Below, piece after piece: positions 1 to 12,310 of a stretch of DNA of 64,000 nt. Under the pieces are notes generated by a model, which was given only the letters and a program-made list of their open reading frames with translations, did not search any database and had not been told where the DNA came from. The translations under genes were made by a program, and so were the position numbers. Positions within the stretch are counted from its first letter, which is position 1. Each line of letters starts with the position of its first letter. Origin of the DNA: Gibbula magus (Eukaryota; Mollusca; Gastropoda; Trochida; Trochidae); the NCBI GenBank assembly GCA_936450465.1, contig OW388289.1, positions 72,848,420 to 72,912,419 of the forward strand, given 5' to 3'.

Positions 1-15
1 AGAGAGAGAGAGAGA
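1..15. repeat. AG dinucleotide microsatellite, cut by the window edge
   Basis: The window opens with seven AG units. The array probably extends to the left. Confidence 0.7.
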
Positions 16-79
16 TTGTTATATTAAAATCTTCACTTATTAACCTCTTTTCGATATGAGCATATATATAAGTGTACAA

Positions 80-3000
80 TCACGTTTGGCTAGACCACTG
101 TTTCAGCGCGAGTTCTCGTATTTCGTCGTCTGTAAAATCTTAACATTTCTTTCCCCTCCCTAAAAAATAATACCGATGGACAACGACCTGGGTAGTGATA
201 ATGGTGTGCTATTTCTTTTCACATTTGGTTCTACCATTGAAGAGAACCGGAATCGCGTCTGTCATTCAAAGCTTTTAACATTTCAAGAATCAGAATATCG
301 CTTATGAACTATCATATATTCATGATTATACTTACCAAAACTCCACACGACTAATTTCTGTTTCTCCCAGCTGTTAGCGCGGAGATGGTTGATGTGGGAT
401 TCTTCAAGTCTACTCGCAACAACGTGCTTGAGGTTCCCCAGCTTGCCGTCACCACAGAGACCGCCAACTTGTGTGCTTGGGACGATGTGAGAGATGCACT
501 GGGTTACCTGTCTGAAATGTGAATATATTTATGATGTGAGAAGTAATTAACTTATTTATTGTCAAGAAGTTTTCGACTTAACGTCGTTTCTGGTAAAATA
601 ACGTGTTGCATGAAAATTCTCACTATACTCCACTTATTGTCAATGAAAACATTATGTTTTGTTCCTACGACATGTTTAATAATCATTTTAAATTATTCAA
701 ATTGTTTCTTTGTATATTTTCTTTTTAGCATGGGCTTATGTCAATTTAAGATTTTAAATTCTCTTCTGCATGACATTGTGTTAGGTAATTTAAAGGTACA
801 TCCATTGACTTGTTTGGGGTCACACATGCTAAACGTTTTAAATTGTGTTATGTTATCGAGTACTTACTGTTGCCGAAAATTGCCATTTTGATCTTAGTCG
901 ACTTAGTCTATTGACGATATGAAGGTAAAAGTAGTAACTTCTGATCGAAAACCGGACAATGTACCGCGTGTGGAATCTTATTTATAACAGACAAACTGAT
1001 ATATTTGGGTTGATTATGTTTAAATGAATATGCAAGCCGAGTGAATTTATTTGCACTTTAAACATCACATATGGTGAATCGGAACGTATTAAAGCCTAAT
1101 AATGTTTTATTAAACACAAGGGATGTACCTTTAACCTTGTAAATATTTGTCAATATGTGGAGAGGGCTTCTACAAGTTTTATAATTTGTGCCCAATCCTT
1201 TTCTTAAATGAATAAAATATGTTTCAATCAATCAATACTGTGAACGTGGTACCGTCAGAAACTTTGTGCCAGAGATCAAAGGGAATGCTCTTGGTGAATA
1301 TGTAACCATAACCTGCATGCAAACCGTGCATGCTAAAGTTACCTACAACTCAATTACAATACTCTTCACAAAGTAACTGCGAAGAAGGAAGATTTTTGCC
1401 TCAGTCACGCAAAACAGGGACAATAGTTCTGCAACTAAATCTTCCCTCCCAGTATAAACTGTTTATGGTTTCCATAACGACCACGTCGACGGAAGATAAT
1501 ATCATGGGTTAGGCACTGTTCAATACCCAAAAGTCATACTTCAGTAAGTGTGATCAATAACTGTATATCGATCATCAGCGCTTGTGGCACTGGTCTAACG
1601 TGCCTGGCGATTGAAGAACATTTGGTATCTGTGAGTCTCAGATAGCTCGCGATTGTCAGCGTTTTAGTAATGCACAGTTAGCATACTTGGCGACTGGAAA
1701 TTGACTGCCAGCCAGTGATATAATTATAATATATAATAATAATAAAAATAGAGCCATTGGCTCTGTAGCTCATCAGGCCAAAATTGTTTTTAAAAATTAA
1801 TAATTACTTATGTGAAATATAATAAAGGTTTTACAAAATAACTATCACATACAATTTTGTTAGACCCTCAATTCTTAGTTTTCAACTCTTAACTTCTTTA
1901 AGTCTTTAATTATCTGATGCTTCCTTGGTGACGTGTAAAAGACTCTGAAAAACCCATTTGTCATAGTCACCTTTAAAATATTTAACAAGCTAAAAAGTGA
2001 GCGTGGCTTACTAATACCCCCGACTGTTAAAGTTTGACAATTTTATTTTACTTAAAGAGAGAGGTGTCTGCACACCGAAGGATTGATAAGCTATGAAATG
2101 TAATTGCTAAGATTAAACTTTTTGTGAAAAAGGTAGGACAAGTAATGTAAAAAAAGGTGGTTTAAGTAAAAATTGGAATAATAGTAACTTGAAAAGGTAT
2201 GGGTAACGTAATACACTACTGCCATTACCACTGATTGCAACTTTATTTTGGAAATTAATCCATCATAATGATTCATTCAAGTGACTTTAAACAACAGGTA
2301 CATGGAAGCACACCCCTGAAGGCACAGTGAGAGATATACAGCAGTTTATGGCTGAAAGGAAAGACAATTTAACTTTTCCCAAAATATAACCAGTGGAAAT
2401 ATAAAATAGTAAAATCAACAAGAACACAGAAGTAGCTTTGGATAAAGTTACATGAAAAAGAAAAGTCAACAAATCACAACACAGAAGTAGCTTCATTCAT
2501 TCTAGCTATGAATATGATGAAGTAAACAAATATAAAAAATCGCCAAAAATTCAAAAATTCACCAAATCGTGTTACATTTTGCAATGCACCTCTCCTAGTG
2601 GTGAAGAAGACATGTAATGAATTTGAAAAGGATGAGATGAATAGTTTTTCTGTTATCGATCGGACATAAAATGCTCAGAATTTGACTAAGTTAAAAAATA
2701 CAAAAAATCGCCAAAAATTCAAACATTCACCAATTCGGTTTAAACTTCGCACTGCACCTCTCCTAGTGGTGAAGAAAACCTTTTTAGGTCGGGGGTATAA
2801 TAAAATAGTGGAAATTTACGAATCAATACTTTTTTCAGAGTTACAAAAGCAGGGCTTTGAAACTTGTAAATAGAAACCTCTGTTTTAGAAGTGCAGAGAT
2901 AACGAGGTGCCTTATGCATCTATCCAGGCAGTGGGGTCAGCAGTCAGCTAAACCAGGTGGTAGGTCAACACATAACATTACATATTATATAGACCCTGAA

Positions 3001-6000
3001 CTCCAATTACAGGCCAAGTATTTCACAGCCAGTGAAATATATCTTAAAGAGCCATCACGGATGTTGATGAAAATATCAAAATATTTCCAAAAATCTATCT
3101 CCGTGAAATAAATACACTTAATTTTTCCCTCATTTTCCCAACTTAAAATAAGCCGAGAAATTGCATTAATTAGTAAAGGTGTTTTCCAGTCTAAATATAG
3201 ATGCAGTCTATTATTTTCAAGCGCAAAGCATTATGGTCTAGCTCACAAACAGTAAACAAAGACACGAAAGAATGACAAAAATATGAGCAATGAAAGAAAT
3301 CGAAATATATAATTTTTCGATGGTTATTTATTTACCATTTCATTTAATTATGTATTTGCTACAGATATTGGAATAATTGTTTTACCCAACTAGGTATTTT
3401 ACTTGAATTTTATAATTAATGAGAGTAAAAATTTGTCATAATTTGCTGGTCTTATCTCAATAAAAAGAACATTAAACAGGAAATAATTTGTATATTCTCA
3501 GGACATTTAGAAACATAGTTTGTAAAGCAATCGTCATATTCAGTAATATGTGACTAGGGTACTTTGCAAGAGAGACACGTGCAGCACGTGCAGCACATGG
3601 GTTGTTATGGCGACTTGCGCTAGAGACGAGCCTTCACGCTTCGGGAGCGCTTGCTTGCTTGCTTGCTACAATTTAGAATCCCCATTGGCTAAAGAGTCTG
3701 TACACAATATGGTCTCGCCATTTAAAGCCGATCATTGGTCGTCTTTGGGTCATTCGACCGACAACATTGCTATAGCCATGGCCAAACACGTTAGAAAGTT
3801 CTTGCTTACCGTTCAGGAATGGCGTAGATATGGTCAGTGATAGAACATTCGACCATTTGTCTCGGCTTAAACATACATTGAAACTGATCAAAATAGAAGA
3901 TTTAAAGTTATCCTAATCTTCAGAAGGCCGGCACAAAGACCTATATCCTACAATCGAATGGAAACCGTCATGACTTTATAAATACAACTTACCGATGATA
4001 AGCTTCAAGTTGTTGCATCTTCTGGTCGTCCAGAGCAAGGAGCGTCTCACCCTTCTTTTCAAGTCGTCTAGCTACTTCAAGGGTGAAATCGAGTGAAGTC
4101 TCTGGTACACAGACCTCATCCTTGTCAATATTTTCAACAAAGATACAGAAGTGGCGTGAAGACAGAAAACTGAGTTCCGATTGGATTGCTCCGTCTTCTT
4201 CAGCAGACGGTAAATCCTTTACAGCAATGGCGGCGAGAAAGGCGGAAGTGACGCTCTTGCATTTCTCCACGTTCATGTAAAGTGACTTGGGACTGCATAG
4301 AGTGGAGGTTATTCTCACTATTTCAGAAAGTCTGCTGTCAAAGCTTTCCTGGGAGGCAAGGTCCTCATCGTCAATAAGTCCATAAACAGCGCTGAAATGT
4401 TTGTCCGTGAACTTTCTGATCTGCAGAATAGTCCTCTGAGCTAGCCACAGCACATATTTATTCAGTTCTGGGGTCTTCTTGTCCACAACACAAAGGATCT
4501 TGGTTGGTCCTTTGGAAGGGCAGTAAAACACATCTGACCTTTGACCTTCCGGTATGTCCCTTTTTGGAAGGTTCATCAGCACCACTAAACATCTTGAAAT
4601 GTAACAGAGACCAAGAGGGAAATGCCGGCTGTGTTCCTTTAGACGCTTCCTCAGGAGGTCCGAATGAAGGTCGTGCGTCATGGCAGATGGATAGATTGTA
4701 AGCTGGCCTGCAACATAAACACCTTATATACAACGCAGTTGTTAAACAAAATCTTACTTTTGCACCTAAAAATACTGTACTTTACAGTGCAGAATGGAAA
4801 CTAGCATTGCAGTCGTCGCAGAACGAATGTACAGTCAGCGGTCGATTTGAAAGAGATGGTCATGTTCCCTTTTGGCATCTTTTTGCTTCTCTTATCCGAC
4901 CAATAGAGTACCTTGGGCGACGACCGAGGTGATCGTTGTGCCATTATGTCAGTACTCGTTTGGAATATATATACTTTAAAACTGAGACAATTATTATTAG
5001 TTAGAAGGGGTATTACATCAGTTATATTTGCTTTCAATTTGACAGAACAAACAGGAGTCGGGTTACCTTTCTTCAGTACTTGTTGCTCGATTTGAAGAAA
5101 CGCTCCCTCTTCTTGTCGTATTTTTGGCTTAAAGGGCGAGTTACTGGGCCAGGTAACAACAGCGCCTTGTGCTTCTCGGCTATACTCATCTGAAGAAATG
5201 AGTTCTGGTTTATGAGTTACTTTCTACATAGGCAATCTTTGAGTACCATCACTGTTTTATTATGTTGTTTCAGGTTTGCCTTCTTATGTTTTTATGATGT
5301 TAAATGACAAATATTTTCATTTGATGAATTTTTTTCTATGTATCCGAGTGTGATGTGTTACCTTTTATATCACTTTCATTCGCCATCGCTTTCTGATGAG
5401 GCATCTTCTGCAATAATGAAACAACTGTTTATGGTCAACAACCATTTTCGATAAAATGTATCATTTATACAATTATGATAGAAAAAATTATATATTTCAG
5501 GATATGTACCTGTCAATAAGAACATATAATATAAGCAGAAGAAGATTAAATTTGACCGCTCTCGTACGTATAGGAAGTCGGTATATATTATATTCTGTTA
5601 ACGTGGGTGTATGGTATGTCAATCTTATATCAACATGTTAACACAAAAAACTGGCAATACGAGACACATTGGGTCTGAAGACTAAAGTTCAAAACTTTCA
5701 ATATGTTCAAAAGTTATATCGGTTGACAAATCACGTGAATCAACATAATGTAAAAAGGTTGGTTAATCTAATTGTCATGAAAACAGTACACTGTACATCC
5801 TTAATATTGCTTGTACAAAAGTCCATTGCATTGACTTCCTGCCTTGTCTCTACAGTGGTTTTCCCATCAGTTATTTGACAAATTCTACAATAGTTCACCT
5901 GTTCTTAGGACCAATAGACCAATAACACCGTTATATAGGTTGCTATTACTATATCTCACCCAATGATCCAAGTTGTTTCAGTCTTTTAATCCACGTCTTA

Positions 6001-8368
6001 CGGGGTAGCCTGTTCATTGTCCCATCATCTCTGATAGTGAATGCTTCTGGTCCTTCTTTGTCATAGAACACACACCCAGGTTTACAACCCACGGCAACTT
6101 CTACTATGTACAGATCGTCCGCTAGTTGGTAGAATTCTATGTCTAACAGGTTCTCCAGAGACTCGTCTGAGACGCGGGGATATATGAAGACGTTACTGGA
6201 CACAACTTCTCTCAGTTTCTCTTTGAATTGTTCATGAAGATTTAGTGGAATACAGACCCCTGAATGTTCACATGTCTTGCTTTTGTATTTGTTGTTCCCC
6301 ACAGCAGTGATATCTTCACCGATCCCAAGGAAATAAGACCCGCCTTTATCTACTTTAGTAAAAGATGAAATACACTTTCCTAGTCGGAGTTCATTCCAGA
6401 TGTACTTTACAACATCGGACAGATTGTCTATGGTTATTCCCGTCGCATACTGTGTCTTGTTGAAGGACTTGAACTGTACGTTACGTTTCTCCTGGGTTGC
6501 CTTGTCGTACCCTATGAACACCGGCTCTGAGTCATCTACTTCTCTGTTACCAAACAACAAGCGTTGTATGTTGAGGGTGGTAGGTAGAGATAACGAATGG
6601 TCGGAGGGTACCTTTGTTTTAAAGTCGGCTGTTGTTAGAGACGTTGAAAATTTCACAATGATGAGGAGGAAATCCACGTATTTAGGGTCAATTGATGGAG
6701 TATCCTTCAACCATTTCTTTTCGAAGACATCAACAAAGAGATCGCCGTCGTCTATCAGTTTTGTTAGATGCTCGTCTATGTATTCGGAAAGGTGGGCAAG
6801 ACAAAAGTCTTCTGGGGAGCGATTATTGAGGTGGACAAACAGAGCACCCCCACCCACGTTTCTTAAAGCAGAAACCTTTCTCAGAAGTTCTTCTATTTTC
6901 TGCTGCTTCTGCTCTTTGCTTTGTTTATGTGCTGCTTTCTGTAAATCTTTAGTAGAGGACGCTTGTTGTCCAGGGGACTTTCCCTTCTTTTTCTTCTCTT
7001 GGGTTTGACAGGCAGAGGCACCTTGTGATGGTAGATCAGTTGAACTGGGCCTTACGGGCGGGTTTATCTTGGTCACATCAAGATCAATTGCTAGCTGATA
7101 ACTCTCTTGAACTGGAATTTCATCACCTTTAACAACTGATTTGCAAAGTTCACAACATTCTGAAACAAATTAAAATTATGAAACATTTTCGATGTAAAAT
7201 ATGTATTGATTTGAAGTTATAAAGAACAAATAAAAATGTGATTTTTTGTGATTTGATTGAAGACAAATATATTTTCACAGATATTACATGTATATAGTCG
7301 ATGGTTTAACTATGTTCACAGATATTACATTTAGTCGATGGTTTAACTATATTCACAGATATTACATTTAGTCGATGGTTGAACTATGTTCACAGATATT
7401 ACATTTATATGGTCGATGGTTTAACTATGTTCACATATATTACATTTATATAGTCGATGGTTTAACTACGTTCACATATATTACATTTAGTCGATGGTTT
7501 AACTATGTTCACAGATATTACATTTATATAGTCGATCGTTTAACTATGTTCACGGATATTACATTTATATAGTCGATGGTTTAACTATGTTCACATATAT
7601 TACATTTATATAGTCAATGGTTTAACTATGTTCACAGATATTACATTTATATAGTTGATGGTTTAACTATGTTTAACAGATATTACATTTATATAGTCGA
7701 TGGTTTAACTATATTCACAGATATTACATTTATAAAGTCGATGGTTTAGCTATGTTCACAGATATTACATTTAGTCGATGGTTTAACTATGTTCACAGAT
7801 ATAACATTTATATGGTCGATGGTTTAACTATGTTCACATATATTACATTTAGTCGATGGTTTAACTATGTTCACAGATATTACATTTATAAAGTCGATGG
7901 TTTAACTATGTTCACATATATTACATTTAGTCGATGGTTTAACTATATTCACAGATATTACATTTAGTCGATGGTTTAACTATGTTCACAGATATGACAT
8001 TTATATAGTCGGTGGTTTAACTATGTTCACAGATATTACATTTATATAGTCGATGGTTCAACTATATTCACAGATATTACATTTATAAAGTCGATGGTTT
8101 AACTATGTTCACAGATATTACATTTAGTCGATGGTTTAACTATGTTCAAAGATATTACATTTATATAGTCGATCATTTAACTATGTTCACAGATTTTACA
8201 TTTATATAGTCGATGATTTAACTATGTTCACAGATATTATATTTAAACGATGGTTTAAACTGTTCTATTTAGGAATTAATTTTTTTTAAATAGTATACAT
8301 ATAACCTAATAACCATCATGTATATGGTTTCACTTATAACTTATATACTTACCTATCGTTTCCTCCAT
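80..8368 (-). CDS. Schlafen-like (AlbA_2 / SLFN core) protein, six coding exons
   Basis: Coding exons in transcript order are 8368-8353, 7159-5960, 5189-5067, 4707-3993, 511-336 and 129-80. All junctions are GT-AG and their phases agree (1,1,1,2,1), giving 2280 nt, 759 aa, ending in TGA. The start ATG has a CCATGG context and reads MEETI, then continues into exon 2 as ECCELC. Residues 54-98 are a Lys/Gln-rich coil. Residues about 103-115 (NVGGGALFVHLNN) resemble the first Schlafen lobe. Residues 229-286 contain the E-x4-QFK and GGSYFLGIG signatures, and 358-390 contain a VEVAVGCKPGCVFY block and an FTIRDDGTMNRL block, typical of AlbA_2/Schlafen domains. Residues 405-759 are not recognised. 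Known family members bind nucleic acid or cleave tRNA, and some act in antiviral defence; a similar role here is inference. The position matching the second acidic residue of the mammalian ExxxxEFK motif is Gln. No helicase domain was seen, so this is a short-form Schlafen-like protein. Confidence 0.85.
790..1134 (+). mobile_element. TTAA-ended MITE (family A), internally deleted copy
   Basis: It begins TTTAAAGGTACATCCATTG and ends GGGATGTACCTTTAA, so the ends are inverted repeats bounded by TTAA. The interior matches the longer copies at 32161-32658 and 56297-56811, for example GACGATATGAAGGTAAAAGT, but lacks about 150 bp of the right-central part. It has no coding capacity, so it would need a transposase in trans. 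TTAA at both ends fits piggyBac-type target duplication, but because the TIR is itself TA-rich the true TSD cannot be separated from it. Confidence 0.75.
1239..1509 (+). pseudogene. Possible decayed coding fragment, unidentified
   Basis: The frame from 1239 reads protein-like residues with an ITC motif (NALGEYVTITCMQ) and stops at about 1374. The reading then continues sensibly in another frame as NCEEGRFLPQSRKTG to about 1509. Cysteine spacing and the GEYVTITC phrase recall an Ig-like or other extracellular domain, but I do not recognise the family. It is best read as a frameshifted relic and may be chance. Confidence 0.25.
2535..2782. repeat. Diverged direct duplication in Schlafen-like intron 5
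   Basis: AAAAATCGCCAAAAATTCAA continues in both copies through ACATTCACCAA, a central variable patch, and CACCTCTCCTAGTGGTGAAG. The copies start about 167 bp apart. Not coding. Confidence 0.75.
7272..8250. repeat. Minisatellite, 37-43 bp units, about 24 copies
   Basis: Nearly 1 kb of tandem units of the form AGTCGATGGTTTAACTATG followed by TTCACAGATATTACATTTA. The units come in two lengths: a short form joining ACATTT directly to AGTCG, and a long form with an extra TATATA. The array lies inside intron 1 of the Schlafen-like gene. Short open frames through it are repeat artefacts. Confidence 0.95.
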
Positions 8369-10133
8369 GGGTGGACTTTAGCATGCTGTCTATTAGGGTC
8401 GTGTATTCCATACCTAAACGTCGAGATAACAATACGTAGTCAAGAAACGTGACTCGCTATCGACAGCTGCATTTATTGTATACAAACTCAAGCTTAATAT
8501 AACCATTGCGACGCTGGAAAATCAATGATAAGAGATTACAATACTGTTACCAACGCGTAGTAATTTAATAGAAACTGCACATCCAAAGGCATGTTGAGTT
8601 CAGTATACATTACATTACACCGTTTTTTAACCAAACTATCAACCATGAAATTTATTCATGAATAATCATAAACAAATATTTTTTTTTAAAAACATTAAAA
8701 TGTGCTATTTGAGCTGGCGGTACATTAAAAATTAGATAAATATAATATCTTTTTAGTTTATGGTAATGGTCAAACATTTTACTAATATATATTACTTACA
8801 GGTGAACGTGTTCTCCTTTACTCCCTAAGGTGTGAAGTTTAGTAGTTTACCCTTTGACTTCAATTGTTCAATTGTACGTGGTAAAAGCATTAATTACACA
8901 TGTGACGTCACCATATTGTTCTCTCACTAACATGGTCGCAGATGGGTCACATGTCAAAGCTCCAAACTGTTTTTAGAATAGTTATTCAAACGTGAGCCTA
9001 AACGTAATGATAGCCAAACATAGCGACGATGAACAAGATCACATAATGAAATTTTACCTAAGATACGAGATATGATAAGATGACATTTACAGGCCAATCT
9101 ATACCAATAAATCTATCTCCAAGTATACAATTATATTACTATAATATATTGATGTATGTGTATCCACTTTGCCTAAACTTGTTGCCCTAATGCTGCTCTG
9201 TTAAGACTCGTACCTCGCTCTGTTTTGAACTGTGTCAGACTTGCATGTATTACTAGCGACAGCGCTCTTTAATTAGAATGTCGTCATATTTAACAACTGA
9301 TTGGCAATATTTTGAAGAAAACAAAATAGAATTTTAAATGTAAAACTTGAATTAATAGTGATTATACTGTCTAATTAATAAAATGTACATGTAACAGTGT
9401 ATGATTCGGTAAAAACAACTATGCTACTGTTTATAATGTAACGATGTTTCACGTACTGGAGAGAGAAAATACAACAATTAGTCAAAAATAGTTTACACAT
9501 AATAAACTGATTCTGTTGACGTTATTAACATAATATCATGGTAACAATCATAACCTACCTAGCGTGTCTTCAATCGGCTGAATGTGTTGGTATGTTGCCA
9601 AACTATGTAGTATTTCAATACGTGAAATTCAATACGCGAAGGCCTGTTGTAGACACAGGACACCTAGCCAATTCAATGACACAAGCCACTACCTTGAAGT
9701 TATTCTGTGTGTACGTTCAATATCGCTACGTTATAAATTTTCAAGGCGTAGCCGTCTAATGTTTTATCAATATAAATTTAGTTTAAAACCAGAATAAGTG
9801 TTTACTTTGTCGATATGTTTATATGTAAGTATAGGTGTGGCGATTACATGTGCTACTTGTATGTAATTTACTACCCATGTATGTCATTCAATGTGTACCT
9901 GTAGACGTTAATCTCATATAATGTATATTTACAGCTAGAATTAACTTGAGTGCATGTACACATATTACCTTTTGACATATTTATTTATCTTCAAGTTAAA
10001 CCTTTGACTTGTATATACGGTACAATTAAAGCACTAAATGTTCAACAAATATGTGATCGCTGTAAACTAAATATTGAATAATGATGTTTAAATGGTAAAG
10101 AATGAAACGAACTTTTGGGCCAGATTCGGAATT
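8369..10133. other. Upstream flank of the Schlafen-like gene; no gene seen
   Basis: This stretch holds the presumed 5' UTR and promoter of the minus-strand Schlafen-like gene. A TGACGTCA palindrome lies near 8902-8909 within GTGACGTCACC. Beyond it the sequence is AT-rich with only short, unconvincing open frames (for example 9538-9759). No repeat family was recognised with confidence. Confidence 0.5.
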
Positions 10134-10560
10134 AATAAAGGTCAGTAATGCTTATTTCATAGGAAATATGTCAAACGTTATAAACGTTGGAAATATATCG
10201 AGAAGTATTGACTGTTGCCCAAAATTACCTTTTCAATGTTGGTCGCTTTAAAACAGTGACGATGTAAATTGATAGTAGTAATTTCTAATCGTATCAAACC
10301 GGACAATGTATTAGTGACTCGTGTGTGTCAATTAGTGATAAGTGATTTTGGAATATACGATAGACAAAAGGTCAAATTTAAGTCGGGGGTGTTTAATTGG
10401 TTATATAAAGTAAATAAGACGTATAGTTTCGGTTTCTGAAGATGTATAAGGTTAAAAATTGTTGCCAGATTTTCATTGGAAACAAGTAATTGTCATATAT
10501 TGGCGATATGCAAATTGAGTGAAATTACAGTATGGTATTTAAGCAGGTATTCAAGGCAGA
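10134..10560 (+). mobile_element. Diverged copy of MITE family A
   Basis: The order of blocks follows the 32161-32658 copy: AATAAAGGT near the start, TCAAACGTTATAAACG, AAACCGGACAATGTA, TTTTGGAAT and TTGGCGATATGCAAATTGAG. The ends are eroded, so boundaries are approximate. It is non-coding. Confidence 0.6.
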
Positions 10561-11499
10561 TAAAATATTATTTTTAAAAACACTGAATATCCCTGTAAGC
10601 TTAGGGGTTGCGCATTAGTATTGTGTCACGTGTATACTCTCCGGGAGACTGTTTACTATACTTCGAAGCACTCTACCAAAGATAAATGAGTTAAATGTAT
10701 ATGTCTAGGTCCACATAAACAGATTTATAAATCAGTAAATAGGTACTTCTGTCAGCTGAAGTAAACCGGTAACGCCGTGCTTTTTTCCTTCTGTAAATGT
10801 TATGTTTTCGAAATTACCATTGGAACATTGCCAAGTGTAATAAAGTTTTCAAGCACACTTACAACATAGCTCCGTAACGTATAAGTATTTTATTATGTTG
10901 CGCATCGACAGCTAGTATCACGTGTCTATGATCAGGTTTCAGTATGAATGCGTGAAGATTAATGTTTGATTATAAAATGAACAACGAAATAGTGGGATTT
11001 ATCAGTGAAATAGACTGTCGACTAACGAGCTACAGTTACAATGTCTTATACTTTCACTTCACCAGTGTTGCTGGAACAACTTTAATTAAAAGCTTCTTTA
11101 TAATAACTTATGAGATAAATAGTTGCTTTATGCAGTGAACCGTCGTGCCAGGTCATTTTCTGGATTTCAAATATCAATCAACATAGAATGCAAAATACAC
11201 CTAAGGTCACTCAACCATGATTAATAACGTTAACATTACGATATGTGGTAACCACCCACCTGACAGACAGGCAGCTGACAGACGCCTTAAAACAACAACA
11301 TTTACGGTTCGGTGCACAGCTGAGTTACTGCTTGTTACCTATTCATTGTAATAGACTAGTCCGAATAAAAGATAAAACAATGTATTTAAATATGAGTATT
11401 TATTTAAATAACATTGAAAAATCACCTTTCAATTTATGTTTAGCAGCACATTTCACATAAATATATTTTGACATATTTCACATTTCACCTATCCTGACA

Positions 11500-11933
11500 A
11501 CTGAACACAGAATTCTTTAAAATTGAACTTGGAAATTGAACTTTGTATCTTAAAATTCAACTTGGTATGTTGAAATTTCCACTTAATATTTTGAAAAATC
11601 ATCTCGATATCTTGAAAACTCAAGATATTATCTCGAATGTTTACAATGTCAATGATGCAAAATTGTAATTTTAAAGTTTTACAGTTGAATTAAAACATTA
11701 AAAAGTATAATAACAATTTGTTATCGTTGTGTATTAAAGTTTTAAAGGTGTAGTTACAAGTGAAATATTGAACTGTCTTGATTGTTGACGATACGATATT
11801 GAATGTTTAAGATACTAAATGTTGAATATTCAGCGAAATTAAGTTGAATATTTGAATATTCAACAAAATAGAGTTGGATATTCAACAACATTAAGTGTAA
11901 TTTTCAAAATAGTTCATTGCCGGTGCATTAGAT
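11500..11933. repeat. Simple AT-rich region with repeated TTCAA/TTGAA motifs
   Basis: Phrases such as AATTCAACTTGG, GGAAATTGAAC and TTGAATATTCAACAA recur on both strands, making a low-complexity, self-complementary tract. No gene is seen. The LINE fragment begins at its right edge. Confidence 0.4.
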
Positions 11934-12310
11934 AAAGGTAAAGAAATTAGAGCAGTATTTTGCGATGTTAGTAAAGCTTTTGATAAAGTTTGGCACAAAG
12001 GTATTATATACAAACTAAAGGCATATGGTATAAACGGTAATCTCATAAAGTGGTTTGAAAGTTATCTTGAGGATAGAATACAACGGGTTATTATTAATGG
12101 TTTTACATCCGATAATAGAACTCTCTTTTTCCTGGTGTACCGCAGGGTTCAGTTTTAGGCCCCCTTTTATTTATTGTATATATTAAAGATATAGTTGAAG
12201 GAATAAGTAGCAATAAACGCCTTTTTGCGGATGATACCTCTGTATATGCGATCATTGGTGATCCTGGTGAAACTGCTCTTAATATGAACGAGGTGCTGTT
12301 CGAGGCACCA
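11934..12310 (+). pseudogene. LINE reverse transcriptase fragment (CR1/L2-like)
   Basis: The translation gives RT palm motifs in order: CDVSKAFDKVWHKG, then IKWFESYLEDR, then after a frameshift near 12133 PGVPQGSVLGPLLFIVYI, then LFADDT with the catalytic FADD box. These are the expected non-LTR RT blocks. The frame is broken once, and both ends are truncated, so it is a dead copy. It carries no endonuclease or 3' tail. Confidence 0.85.

Larger units (their letters stand above)
522..3992 (-). other. Intron 5 of the Schlafen-like gene, repeat-bearing
   Basis: This 3.5-kb stretch between the exons at 3993-4707 and 336-511 holds a MITE at 790-1134, a possible decayed coding fragment at 1239-1509, a pearl/HINE terminus near 1749-1785, a diverged direct duplication (about 2535-2615 and 2702-2782, period 167 bp, both with CACCTCTCCTAGTGGTGAAG), and a single unit of the tandem-core repeat at about 3668-3710. 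No convincing coding exon was seen in the remainder. Confidence 0.6.

Noticed and set aside
360..531. Plus-strand terminal exon ending SEM-stop
   Set aside because: The minus-strand reading connects in phase to exons on both sides. The plus strand has no matching upstream exon in the window.
3550..3891. Short frames near 3.6-3.9 kb as further Schlafen-like exons
   Set aside because: They include a fragment of the 145-bp tandem-core repeat, and the phase-2 donor at 3993 joins well to the exon at 511.
4801..5037. A 78-codon minus-strand frame inside the Schlafen-like gene as an additional exon
   Set aside because: Skipping it gives perfect phase between exons 3 and 4 (AAA G|GC). The frame ends in a stop with no usable donor. 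At most it is an alternative terminal exon.
6400..7008. A 202-codon plus-strand open frame
   Set aside because: Exact antisense of Schlafen-like exon 2, which is supported by domain motifs and splice sites.
7375..7967. Two plus-strand open frames in the 7.3-8.2 kb array, or a CRISPR-like repeat
   Set aside because: They are translations of a tandem minisatellite. There are no unique spacers and the setting is eukaryotic.
9538..9797. Two overlapping open frames at 9.5 kb
   Set aside because: Short, low-complexity, different frames, no motif or splice support.
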